Positions 1 to 6,795 of a stretch of 8,881 nucleotides of DNA are shown piece by piece. The translations under genes and the position numbers were made by a program. The number at the start of each line of letters is the position of its first letter. Within the stretch, counting starts at the first letter, position 1. Location: assembly GCA_025061865.1 (NCBI GenBank), contig JANXAA010000021.1, forward strand, positions 4,744-13,624, given 5' to 3'. The DNA is from Acidobacteriota bacterium (GTDB lineage Bacteria > Acidobacteriota > HRBIN11). The notes below the pieces were generated by a model. The model saw only the letters and a program-made list of their open reading frames with translations. It was not told where the DNA came from and ran no database searches.

Positions 1-792
1 CAGAAGCTGGAAAAGAGTCAGGAAGCACTCCAGGACTTTTACTACGACCACGGGTACCTGGACTTTCGGGTCGGGGAGCCAAGGGTCGAGGCCTATACGG
101 ACCGCTCCTGGTGGAGTGGAGCGCCGGTCCGTCGCCTGCGGGTCATATTCCCCGTGAGCGAAGGCTCACCGTATCGTATCGGGGCCATCCGTCTGACGGG
201 CGTGCAGGCTTTTTCCGAAGCAGACCTCAGGAACCTTCTCCGCTTCCGGTCGGGTCAGTGGTTCCGCCAGAGCGCCTTTCGTAAGAGTCTGCAAGACATT
301 CAGGCTACCTACGGTGAGAAGGGCTATCTCTTCGTCGGGATTTATCCGGACCTCCAGCCCCGTGTGGAAGATGGGGCCTACTCCGTGGACCTGAACCTGC
401 AGGTCCAGGAGGGGAAGCCCCAAATCGTACGCCGTATCGAATTCCAGGGTAATACGTATACCTATGACTTGGTCGTGCGTCGGGAGCTGGAGACCCAGGA
501 GGCCCAAGTCATCAATACGAAACTTTTCCGCCGAGACCTTCAGAAAATTTACCGGATGGGGTACTTTGACAAGGTCGAGCCTGACATCCGGCCCGTCTCC
601 GGCCGGGACGACCAGGTCGACGTCGTCATCAAAGTCCACGAAAGCAAGCGGAACCAGATATCGGCCGGTGGGGGGTACAGTCAGTTGGACGGCCTGTTCG
701 GGCAGTTGGGCTTTTCGACCCGGAACCTCTTCGGGACGGGGAAGTCCTTTGACTTTAGCCTCCAGTACGGTAAACGGATTAAGACCTACTAA
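1..792 (+). CDS. bamA: BamA outer-membrane assembly factor, N-terminal (POTRA) part, 5' end outside window, ends at an in-frame TAA
   Basis: BamA is the core outer-membrane subunit of the BAM complex; its periplasmic POTRA domains receive unfolded beta-barrel proteins and its own barrel inserts them. The frame is open from the first base, giving 263 residues. They read as the end of one POTRA domain, a second POTRA (about 169-420), a third (about 424-645) and then the first barrel strands (Gly-rich stretch from about 646). The GTG at 154 lies inside a POTRA linker and is not a start. Translation stops at TAA 790-792 just after the motif KRIKTY, whereas the same frame continues directly into the missing barrel. 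The piece alone would lack nearly the whole barrel and could not work. Family identity is sure; whether the gene is intact in the organism is not. Confidence 0.9.
   Translation, partial: QKLEKSQEALQDFYYDHGYLDFRVGEPRVEAYTDRSWWSGAPVRRLRVIFPVSEGSPYRIGAIRLTGVQAFSEADLRNLLRFRSGQWFRQSAFRKSLQDIQATYGEKGYLFVGIYPDLQPRVEDGAYSVDLNLQVQEGKPQIVRRIEFQGNTYTYDLVVRRELETQEAQVINTKLFRRDLQKIYRMGYFDKVEPDIRPVSGRDDQVDVVIKVHESKRNQISAGGGYSQLDGLFGQLGFSTRNLFGTGKSFDFSLQYGKRIKTY
790..792 (+). other. In-frame TAA inside bamA
   Basis: TAA sits in frame between the POTRA/first-strand part and the barrel, with no frameshift and homologous sequence on both sides. One base change from CAA, AAA, GAA, TAC, TAT, TCA or TTA would produce it. 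Seven other genes with visible stops in this window use TGA (counting the true bamA end); only the UroD-family gene uses TAA and thiD uses TAG. Confidence 0.85.
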
Positions 793-801
793 CTGTCTAT
801 C

Positions 802-1668
802 TTGGACCCCTACTTCTTGAATAGCGACTGGCAGGTCGGCCTCAGCATATACAATACTTGGAACAACTACTTCATCTATGAACGGCGGGACCGGGGCGGG
901 AGCCTGGTCGTCGGCTGGCCTCTGACGAGGGACCTAGACTTTCGGGTCGGCTATGGCTACAGCCAAATTCGGCTTGAAAATGTAGACCCTCAACTTTTGG
1001 CCAGCGGGCTCTTGGGGTTTCGTCCCGAGGACCCGCCTCAGGCGCGGAACGATAGCCGCGTGACGCCCCAGCTTATTTACAACTCGTTGGGCGACCCCTT
1101 AGACCCGACGGAGGGGATTTACGCCACGGCGGCGGTGGCCTATGCGGGCGGTCCCTTAGGCGGGAATGTCTATATCGTGGCACCCTCGTTCCGGTGGCGA
1201 CAATACTTCAAGGTCAACCGGTGGTCCCATCGGTTTGCTTACAATGTCGAGCTCGGCTGGGTCACGGGGTACGGGGGTCGGCCCGTGCCCTTCTATGAGC
1301 GGTTCTTCTTGGGGGGCGACTTCACGATCCGGGGCTACGACTTCCGAACAGTCGGGCCGATCGACCCCCAGGTCAGCACGCGTTATACCGTCGGGGGGAC
1401 CAAGTATGCCCTCTTTAATCTGGAATATATCGTACCTGTGGGAGAGTCGCCCCTTCGGCTGGTGGCGTTCTGGGACGGCGGCAATGCCTATGCCCCGGGG
1501 GAGGTCCTCAATCCCCTCGAGTTCCGCTTTTCGACGGGCCTGGAAATCCGGATCGTCATCCCGATGCTCATGCAACCGATCCGGTTCATCTTTGCCCGGA
1601 ACTGGAATCGGGGCCCTGTTCAGGCACCGGCGTGGAATTTCCGTTTCGGCTTCGGCCTCAGCTTTTGA
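802..1668 (+). CDS. bamA: BamA beta-barrel part, same frame as the upstream piece, separated only by the TAA
   Basis: This is the membrane-embedded barrel (Omp85 family surface antigen domain) of the same bamA. The frame is identical to that of 1-792: after TAA the codons read LSILDPYFLNSDW, the conserved 'DPYF' strand turn of BamA. The Omp85 signature IRGY is at 1327-1338, and the protein ends in Phe after alternating aromatic and hydrophobic residues (NFRFGFGLSF), a typical outer-membrane beta-signal recognised by BAM. The TTG at 802 is only the first near-start codon; I see no ribosome binding site before it and do not believe it initiates. The natural reading is one gene spanning both pieces, broken by a nonsense mutation or a sequencing or assembly error. 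The stop is TGA at 1666-1668. Confidence 0.85.
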   Translation: MDPYFLNSDWQVGLSIYNTWNNYFIYERRDRGGSLVVGWPLTRDLDFRVGYGYSQIRLENVDPQLLASGLLGFRPEDPPQARNDSRVTPQLIYNSLGDPLDPTEGIYATAAVAYAGGPLGGNVYIVAPSFRWRQYFKVNRWSHRFAYNVELGWVTGYGGRPVPFYERFFLGGDFTIRGYDFRTVGPIDPQVSTRYTVGGTKYALFNLEYIVPVGESPLRLVAFWDGGNAYAPGEVLNPLEFRFSTGLEIRIVIPMLMQPIRFIFARNWNRGPVQAPAWNFRFGFGLSF

Positions 1669-1711
1669 GGTCCGACCTAAAAGGAGGGGGTGGTAAGGTG
1701 ACCCCGGCCCG

Positions 1712-1740
1712 TTGGGGTGGCAAAGAACCTGCTATATAAT
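1712..1740 (+). promoter_or_regulatory. Sigma70-type promoter for the ompH-fabZ-lpxA operon
   Basis: A -35-like TTGGGG (1712-1717) and a perfect -10 TATAAT (1735-1740) are separated by exactly 17 bases. Transcription would start near 1747, about 30 bases before the first possible ompH start at 1779 and about 100 before the preferred one at 1851. The AT-rich -10 box stands out in a very GC-rich background. It means ompH and the lipid A genes can be transcribed independently of bamA. Confidence 0.6.
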
Positions 1741-1836
1741 GGGGAGACCCTTATCCCGTCTCCGAGGAGTAAATCCCAATGGCGTGGGGAAGGCGGGATG
1801 GGGTCCTGAAGCGGTGGACCCAGGTCGATCTGGCTG

Positions 1837-1842
1837 AGGAGG
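1837..1842 (+). promoter_or_regulatory. Ribosome binding site deciding the ompH start at 1851
   Basis: AGGAGG lies 8 bases before ATG 1851 and only 2 bases before ATG 1845, so 1851 is the better start. A second Shine-Dalgarno-like AGGAG (1765-1769) lies 9 bases before ATG 1779, which is in the same frame. The two sites could give two N-terminal forms. Confidence 0.6.
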
Positions 1843-1850
1843 TGATGTAT

Positions 1851-2423
1851 ATGTATAGAGGATGGAGGCTTCGAGGGGCTTCTGTATTTTTATTCCTACT
1901 CTTATCATCATGGCCTTTAGCCCAACAGCCGGCGCCTCCGCCCGCTCCAACTCCCCCGGGCGGCACGCGGGTCGCTGTCATCGACCTTCAGCGAATCGTC
2001 CAGGAGTCGGTCGTCGGTCAGCGGCTTCAAAAGGAGATCCAGGCTTTTCAAGAGAAGCAACAGCAGGAGCTTCGCAAGAAGGAGACCGAACTGCGTCAGC
2101 TCAATCAGAAGCTTCAGGAGCAGGCGGCCGTGCTAGCGCCGGAGGCTCTCCGGGACCTACAGACCAGGCTTCGGGACAAACAGCGGGAGATCGACCGATT
2201 TCGGGAAGACGCCGTCGCCGAACTTCAGGAGCGGATCGAGGACGCCCAGGCTCAACTGGAGAATCAGGTCCGACCCGTCATCGCCGAGGTCGCCCGCGAG
2301 AAGGGCTTCGACGTCGTCTTGAACCCGGCGGCCGTCGTGTTCGCCAGTCGGGCGGTGGACATCACGGACGACGTCATCAAGCGGTTTAATGCCAAGGTTA
2401 CCCAGCCGACCAAGACTCCGTGA
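1851..2423 (+). CDS. ompH: OmpH/Skp-family periplasmic chaperone
   Basis: Skp/OmpH is a trimeric periplasmic chaperone that binds unfolded outer-membrane proteins and hands them to BAM; lying directly after bamA is its usual place. The 190-residue product has a signal peptide (basic YRGWRLR, then hydrophobic ASVFLFLLL, probable cleavage after Ala24 in WPLA|QQ). A proline-rich linker follows (27-36), then the family start strand TRVAVIDLQRIVQES (39-53), a long Gln/Glu/Lys/Arg-rich coiled coil (about 57-140) forming the tentacles, and a C-terminal strand region with GFDVVLN (152-158) and a closing 'DITDDVIKRFN' motif. The ATG at 1851 was chosen for its ribosome binding site and because it gives a normal signal peptide; the in-frame ATG at 1779 would add 24 residues, mostly polar or charged, before it. 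Size fits the family. Confidence 0.88.
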   Translation: MYRGWRLRGASVFLFLLLSSWPLAQQPAPPPAPTPPGGTRVAVIDLQRIVQESVVGQRLQKEIQAFQEKQQQELRKKETELRQLNQKLQEQAAVLAPEALRDLQTRLRDKQREIDRFREDAVAELQERIEDAQAQLENQVRPVIAEVAREKGFDVVLNPAAVVFASRAVDITDDVIKRFNAKVTQPTKTP

Positions 2424-2438
2424 CCGGGATGGGCTTCG

Positions 2439-2933
2439 ATGTGGGTCAAGCCGGAAGTCACGGCCGCGTGGGTCGCCTTGGACACCCTTCAGGTCCAGGC
2501 CCTATTGCCCCACCGATATCCCTTCTTGATGGTCGACCGGGCGTTTCTGCACCCGGACCGATGGGAGGCCCTGGGGTTGAAGGGCGTCACCTATAACGAG
2601 CCTTTTTTCCCGGGCCATTTTCCACAGGAGCCAATCCTACCGGGGGTCCTGATGGTCGAGGCCATCGCCCAGGTGGCGGCCCTGACGGTCCTGTGGCGCC
2701 ACCCCGAGGCTCGGCATCGACCCATTTACCTGTTGGGGATCGAACAGGCCCGATTCCGGCAGAAGGTCATACCGGGCCATCTCTTGGAAGTTCATGCATG
2801 GCTGGAGCGCCAGCGGGGTATATTTGTGTGGTTTAAGGGGGTCGTATGGGTCGGTGATCAAGTCGTCGCCGAGGCCCGCCTTTCGACGGGTACACCGGTC
2901 GCCACTGAGGCGAGGGATGGGTACGAGAATTGA
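2439..2933 (+). CDS. fabZ: (3R)-hydroxyacyl-[acyl-carrier-protein] dehydratase FabZ
   Basis: FabZ dehydrates (3R)-hydroxyacyl-ACP to trans-2-enoyl-ACP in cytoplasmic type II fatty acid synthesis, and so competes with LpxA for hydroxyacyl-ACP. The 164-residue hot-dog-fold protein has the N-terminal motif LLPHRYPFLMVDR (22-34) and the active-site block FFPGHFP...PILPGVLMVEA with catalytic His60 and Glu74, at the 14-residue spacing normal for FabZ. Length is slightly above the usual 140-150 because of about 15 extra N-terminal residues; a shorter start is possible but no better one is visible, and the ribosome binding site before 2439 is weak. It follows ompH after 15 bases and overlaps lpxA by 17. 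LpxD, often encoded between ompH and fabZ, is absent. Confidence 0.93.
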   Translation: MWVKPEVTAAWVALDTLQVQALLPHRYPFLMVDRAFLHPDRWEALGLKGVTYNEPFFPGHFPQEPILPGVLMVEAIAQVAALTVLWRHPEARHRPIYLLGIEQARFRQKVIPGHLLEVHAWLERQRGIFVWFKGVVWVGDQVVAEARLSTGTPVATEARDGYEN

Positions 2934-3696
2934 TGCCACGGCCCGGGTGGCCCCGACGGCCGAGCTAGCCGATGGGGTCGTCGTGGGCCCGTATTGCATC
3001 ATCGGCCCGCACGTGTACATCGGGGAGGGGACCGAACTCCGGAGTCACGTCGTCATCGACGGTTCCGTGACGATCGGACGGCAGAACGTCATCTATCCCT
3101 TCGTCACCATCGGTTTGGAACCCCAGGACGTCAAGTACAAGGGCGAACCGACCCGTGTCGAGATCGGTGACTCCAACCTGATCCGGGAATTCGTGTCCAT
3201 CCATCGGGGGACACCTGGGGGTCGGGGGGTCACGACTATCGGCAATCATGTATTCCTGATGGCGTATGCCCACATCGCCCATGATTGCCAAGTCGGAGAC
3301 TACGTCATTATGACGAATGCCGCTTCCCTGGCGGGGCATGTCGTCGTCGAGGACCATGCCGTCATCGGGGCGTTTAGCGGCATCCATCAATTTTGTCGCG
3401 TGGGTCAGTATAGCTTTATCGGCGCTTTCTCGGCCGTCAGTCAGGACGTCCTCCCCTTTGCGAAGGTCGCTGGCAATCGGGCGCGCGTATACGGGGTCAA
3501 TACCCTCGGTCTCCGGCGGGGTGGCTTCACGACCCAGGTCATCGACCTCATCAAGCAGGCGTTCATCCTCCTCTTGCGGTCCCGTCTCCCTATCCCGGAA
3601 GCCCTACGACGGATCCGGGCCGAGCTCCCGCCTTATCCGGAGCTGGAGGCCTTGTGTCGCTTTGTCGAAACCTCCCAGCGAGGGATCGTGCGATGA
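2917..3696 (+). CDS. lpxA: UDP-N-acetylglucosamine O-acyltransferase LpxA
   Basis: LpxA catalyses the first step of lipid A synthesis in the cytoplasm, moving a (3R)-hydroxyacyl chain from ACP to the 3-position of UDP-GlcNAc (or of UDP-GlcNAc3N in some bacteria). The product is 259 residues, close to E. coli's 262. It shows left-handed beta-helix hexapeptide repeats from residue 5 to about 185 (for example VVVGPYCIIGPHVYIG), the PQDVKYKGE loop (69-77), and the active-site AHIAHDC with His122, matching catalytic His125 of E. coli. It also has GNRARVYGVNTLGLRRGGF and a C-terminal helical domain ending SQRGIVR. ATG 2917 has GAGG 6 bases upstream and gives this normal length; the longer open frame back to 2794 lies inside fabZ. 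It overlaps fabZ by 17 bases and the next gene by 4. Confidence 0.95.
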   Translation: MGTRIDATARVAPTAELADGVVVGPYCIIGPHVYIGEGTELRSHVVIDGSVTIGRQNVIYPFVTIGLEPQDVKYKGEPTRVEIGDSNLIREFVSIHRGTPGGRGVTTIGNHVFLMAYAHIAHDCQVGDYVIMTNAASLAGHVVVEDHAVIGAFSGIHQFCRVGQYSFIGAFSAVSQDVLPFAKVAGNRARVYGVNTLGLRRGGFTTQVIDLIKQAFILLLRSRLPIPEALRRIRAELPPYPELEALCRFVETSQRGIVR

Positions 3697-4670
3697 AGGT
3701 TCGCGTGGCTGTCATCGGCGTCGGGTACTTGGGTCAGCACCACGCCCGGGTCTTCGCCAGCTTGCCGGACGTCGAATTGCGGTACGTCGTGGACATCATC
3801 CCCGAGCGGGCTTACACCATCGCCGGGCACTATGGTGCTATTCCCTTGGAGGACTACCGAGCTGTCCCCGTCGCGGAAATCGATGCCGTCAGTGTCGTGA
3901 CCCCGACGACGACCCACTACGAGATTGCCCTTCACTTTCTCCGGTGCGGCGTGGCAACCTTCGTGGAGAAACCTCTCACGATGACCTCCCAGCAGGCCCT
4001 TCACCTGGTCGAGGAGGCCCAGCGGGCGGAGACGCCCCTCTTCGTCGGTCACATCGAACGCTTTAATCCTGTCGGGTCCCGGTTTCCCGTCCTCCGAGAC
4101 GCCGAGTCGCCAGTCTTCATCGAAATCCATCGGGTCCACCCCTTCGTCCCCCGGGGGACCGACGTGGACATCGTCATGGACCTCATGATCCATGACCTGG
4201 ACCTCTTGCTGGTGCGGGTCGGTCGACCGCCCCAGGTCCTGGATGCCGTCGGCATCCCGGTCGTCACCCACCAGATCGACGCCGCCAGCGTGCGCCTACA
4301 ATGGGACCGCCTCCGGGTCAATCTCGTCGCCAGCCGGGTCAGCCACATGCACACCCGGCGTTGGATGGTCTTTGCTGCGGGCCGGTACGTCTCATTGGAC
4401 TTTCTCCATCGTCAGGTCACCCAAATCCAGATGGATGAGACCCACCCGGGTCACCTGGTCATCCAAGACGTTCGATGTGACAGCTCGAAGGAGCTCCTAT
4501 GGATGGAGCTTCAGGCCTTCGTCCACGCCGTCCGGCGAGGCTATGCCGTGCCGCCTCTGGCGACCGGCTCCGAGGGCCTGGCGGCTATCCGCTTGGCCGA
4601 GCAAATTCGGGCCTCGATGGAACAGGTCCGCCACCCAGACCTGACGCCCTGGGTCATGACGGCTGTGTGA
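3693..4670 (+). CDS. Gfo/Idh/MocA-family NAD(P)-dependent oxidoreductase, possibly GnnA-like
   Basis: Members oxidise or reduce sugars and sugar nucleotides with NAD(P). The 325-residue product begins with a Rossmann fold, VAVIGVGYLG (Gly9, Gly11, Gly14). It has the family EKP motif with Lys93, the usual catalytic lysine region, and IHDLDLLL with His167 and Asp170 in the substrate domain. The start overlaps the lpxA stop as ATGA, with AGGG 8 bases upstream, so the two are translationally coupled. In Acidithiobacillus ferrooxidans a Gfo/Idh enzyme, GnnA, encoded next to lpxA, oxidises UDP-GlcNAc at C3 so that GnnB can make UDP-GlcNAc3N for lipid A. The position suggests the same here, but no gnnB aminotransferase gene is visible and similar oxidoreductases next to lpxA are not all characterised, so the exact reaction is an inference. 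Confidence 0.85.
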   Translation: MKVRVAVIGVGYLGQHHARVFASLPDVELRYVVDIIPERAYTIAGHYGAIPLEDYRAVPVAEIDAVSVVTPTTTHYEIALHFLRCGVATFVEKPLTMTSQQALHLVEEAQRAETPLFVGHIERFNPVGSRFPVLRDAESPVFIEIHRVHPFVPRGTDVDIVMDLMIHDLDLLLVRVGRPPQVLDAVGIPVVTHQIDAASVRLQWDRLRVNLVASRVSHMHTRRWMVFAAGRYVSLDFLHRQVTQIQMDETHPGHLVIQDVRCDSSKELLWMELQAFVHAVRRGYAVPPLATGSEGLAAIRLAEQIRASMEQVRHPDLTPWVMTAV

Positions 4671-4723
4671 TCCCCTGCGGGGTCGGTCCCAGGTCCCGGC
4701 CGATGGCCTCCAGACCCCGGAAG

Positions 4724-4746
4724 ACCCATCCTCATGAGGTCTGGGT
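4724..4746 (+). terminator. Weak imperfect hairpin after the lipid A operon
   Basis: ACCCA (4724-4728) pairs with TGGGT (4742-4746) around an inner palindrome CCTCATGAGG (4730-4739), leaving a small internal loop. No run of T follows, so a classical intrinsic terminator is not supported; it may be a transcript-end structure or chance. A second short element, CCCAGGACCTGGG (4780-4792), could also fold, and its GGACCTGGG can pair with CCCAGGTCC at 4688-4696. Confidence 0.25.
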
Positions 4747-4760
4747 TCTGTAGTCTGTAG
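4747..4760 (+). repeat. 7-bp perfect tandem duplication
   Basis: TCTGTAG occurs twice back to back (4747-4753, 4754-4760) in the non-coding gap between the oxidoreductase gene and metG. Function unknown; it may be slippage. Confidence 0.5.
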
Positions 4761-4799
4761 TGAGTCTAGGGTCCTTCCGCCCAGGACCTGGGCCGGGGC

Positions 4800-4855
4800 G
4801 CCCCATCCTGTGTCTTGCATCCTGTACCTTGCATCCTGTATCTTGCATCTGACAT
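4800..4855 (+). repeat. 14-bp tandem repeat array, about four units, before metG
   Basis: Units are CTTGCATCCTGTAC (4814-4827), CTTGCATCCTGTAT (4828-4841) and a diverged CTTGCATCTGACAT (4842-4855), preceded by a degenerate unit at 4800-4813 that keeps CATCCTGT. The array ends 23 bases before the metG ATG. A diverged copy lies before the UroD-family gene. In the metG frame the array reads as a false N-terminal leader rich in Ser-Cys-Ile-Leu. Confidence 0.8.
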
Positions 4856-4878
4856 ACCCCGACCGATCCTCAAACCCG

Positions 4879-6795
4879 ATGGGTGAGAAGACTTTCTACA
4901 TTACGACGCCGATTTACTACGTTAACGACCTGCCGCACATCGGCCATGCCTTCACGACGATCCTGGCCGACGTCACCGCCCGTTATAAGCGTCTTCTGGG
5001 CTACGACGTCTTCTTCCTGACGGGTACCGACGAGCATGGCCAGAAGGCTGAGCGGGCGGCTCGCCAACGGGGCATCCCGCCCCAGGAGCTGGCGGACCGA
5101 GTCGTCGAAAACTACGCCCGGCTGTGGGCGCGCCTCGGGATTCAATACTCCCGCTTTATCCGGACGACTGAGCCGGTCCATCGACGGGCCGTTCAGAAAT
5201 TCTTTCGACGGTTGGTCGACCGGGGAGACATCTACAAGGGCGTCTACGAGGGCTGGTACTGCCCGGGTTGCGAGGCCTTCGTCCCCGAGGGGTCTGTCGC
5301 CGACGGCCTTCACACCGACTGCGGCCGGGCGGTCGAGCGACTTCAAGAAGACAGTTACTTTTTTCGTCTGAGCCGTTACCAAGAGCCCCTGCGGGAATAC
5401 TACCGGGCGCATCCGGAGTTTATCCAGCCTGAGGCCCGCTACAACGAAGTCGTGCGCTTCGTCGAAGCCGGCCTGAAAGACCTTTCCGTGAGTCGCCGGA
5501 CCGTCCGGTGGGGTATCCCCGTCCCCGACGACCCGGACCACGTCATTTACGTCTGGCTGGACGCCCTGACCAACTACATCTCGGCCCTCGGTTGGGCCGA
5601 CGGCGACCCCCTATACGAGCGGTACTGGCCAGCGGACGTCCACTTGGTCGGCAAGGACATCCTGCGGTTCCACTGCGTGTACTGGCCGGCCTTTTTGATG
5701 TCCGCGGGTCTGCCCCTACCCCGACAGGTGTTTGGCCACGGCTGGTGGCTCCGGGCCCAGAGCAAGATGTCCAAGTCCTTGGGCAACATTATCTCGCCAG
5801 AGGAACTCCTCGAGTTCTCATCGCCGGACATGATACGTTACTATCTGGTCCGGGAAGCGCCCCTGGATGTCGACAGCGACTTCAGTTACGAGGGCTACCA
5901 AACTCGGGTCAACGCCGACCTGGCCAACGACTACGGGAACCTGATCCACCGACTGACGTCTATGCTGGCCCGCTTCTGTGAGGGTCGGGTCCCCGACTCC
6001 AGCCGGCTCGATGGGGAGATGGTTACCATCCGGTCTGATCTCGAGGGATGGGTCAGCCGCCTCGAGGCCTGGGTCGACCGCTGGGCCTATCCGGAGCTCC
6101 GACGGGAAGCGTGGGTCCATGTCCAGCGCCTCAATGGACTCCTGGCTCGACGGGAGCCTTGGCGGCTGATGCGGGATGCGTCGACCCGTGTCGAAGCCCA
6201 GGCCCTCTTGGGGTTTGTGACCGAGGCCCTCCGCCTGATCACGGTCGGCGTCTGGCCCGTGATCCCCTTTGGGGCCGGGGCTTTCCTGGAACGCCTCCGC
6301 CAGCCGGTCCCGCCCAGTCGAGACCACTTAGCCTGGGGCGTCTTGCCGCCGGGGACCCCCGTGGCCCCGGGACCGGAATTGTATCCCCGGATTGAACTGC
6401 CTGAGGAGGTTCGGCTTGAGGCGCCTTTGGTACCGGCGTCGTCTGTGACATCACCGTCTCGGGAGGGGCTGACGATGATCGACCTCCAGACGTTCATGCA
6501 GGTCGACCTACGGGTCGGTGAAATCGTGGCGGCTGAGCCTATCGAGAAGTCCAAGAAGCTCTTGAAGCTCACCGTCGACCTTGGTTCAGAGCGTCGACAG
6601 GTCGTAGCTGGCATCGCCCAGTACTATCGGCCTGAGGAACTCCGGGGCCGCAAGGTCGTCGTGGTCGCCAACCTGGAGCCGGCCGTCCTAATGGGTACAG
6701 AGTCTCAGGGAATGATCTTGGCCGCCGACGTCGACGGCCGACCGTATCTCTTGGAAGTCCCGGCTGAAGTCCCCAACGGGAGTCGGGTCCGATGA
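4879..6795 (+). CDS. metG: Methionyl-tRNA synthetase with C-terminal tRNA-binding domain
   Basis: MetRS charges tRNA-Met with methionine using ATP in the cytoplasm. The 638-residue class I enzyme has the HIGH motif at 20-23 and KMSKS at 296-300. It has a single zinc-knuckle pattern in the connective peptide (Cys128-x-x-Cys131 with His145 and Cys148 as candidate ligands), the WFDAL-like VWLDALTNYISAL strand, and the anticodon-domain motif DLANDYGNL. Residues about 533-638 form the OB-fold Trbp111-like tRNA-binding and dimerisation domain (VDLRVGEIV...SKKLLKL...VVAGIAQYY...ESQGMIL). ATG 4879 was chosen because family homology begins there (GEKTFYITTPIYYVND); a GTG at 4810 is in frame but its 23 extra residues come from a tandem repeat. 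No clear ribosome binding site precedes 4879. The stop overlaps the next gene by ATGA. Confidence 0.96.
   Translation: MGEKTFYITTPIYYVNDLPHIGHAFTTILADVTARYKRLLGYDVFFLTGTDEHGQKAERAARQRGIPPQELADRVVENYARLWARLGIQYSRFIRTTEPVHRRAVQKFFRRLVDRGDIYKGVYEGWYCPGCEAFVPEGSVADGLHTDCGRAVERLQEDSYFFRLSRYQEPLREYYRAHPEFIQPEARYNEVVRFVEAGLKDLSVSRRTVRWGIPVPDDPDHVIYVWLDALTNYISALGWADGDPLYERYWPADVHLVGKDILRFHCVYWPAFLMSAGLPLPRQVFGHGWWLRAQSKMSKSLGNIISPEELLEFSSPDMIRYYLVREAPLDVDSDFSYEGYQTRVNADLANDYGNLIHRLTSMLARFCEGRVPDSSRLDGEMVTIRSDLEGWVSRLEAWVDRWAYPELRREAWVHVQRLNGLLARREPWRLMRDASTRVEAQALLGFVTEALRLITVGVWPVIPFGAGAFLERLRQPVPPSRDHLAWGVLPPGTPVAPGPELYPRIELPEEVRLEAPLVPASSVTSPSREGLTMIDLQTFMQVDLRVGEIVAAEPIEKSKKLLKLTVDLGSERRQVVAGIAQYYRPEELRGRKVVVVANLEPAVLMGTESQGMILAADVDGRPYLLEVPAEVPNGSRVR

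Noticed and set aside
166..639. Minus-strand open frame of 157 codons inside bamA
   Set aside because: Antisense shadow of a high-GC coding region; the plus strand encodes clear POTRA domains.
802..804. TTG 802 as a real start of a split two-protein BamA
   Set aside because: No ribosome binding site, and the codons between the TAA and 802 continue the conserved barrel strand, so the pieces are one broken gene.
2794..2916. Longer lpxA start inside fabZ
   Set aside because: The extra residues are fabZ read in another frame; ATG 2917 gives the usual LpxA length and has a ribosome binding site.
4672..4682. CCCC-TGC-GGGG hairpin right after the oxidoreductase stop as a terminator
   Set aside because: Only four base pairs and no T-run; common by chance at this GC content.
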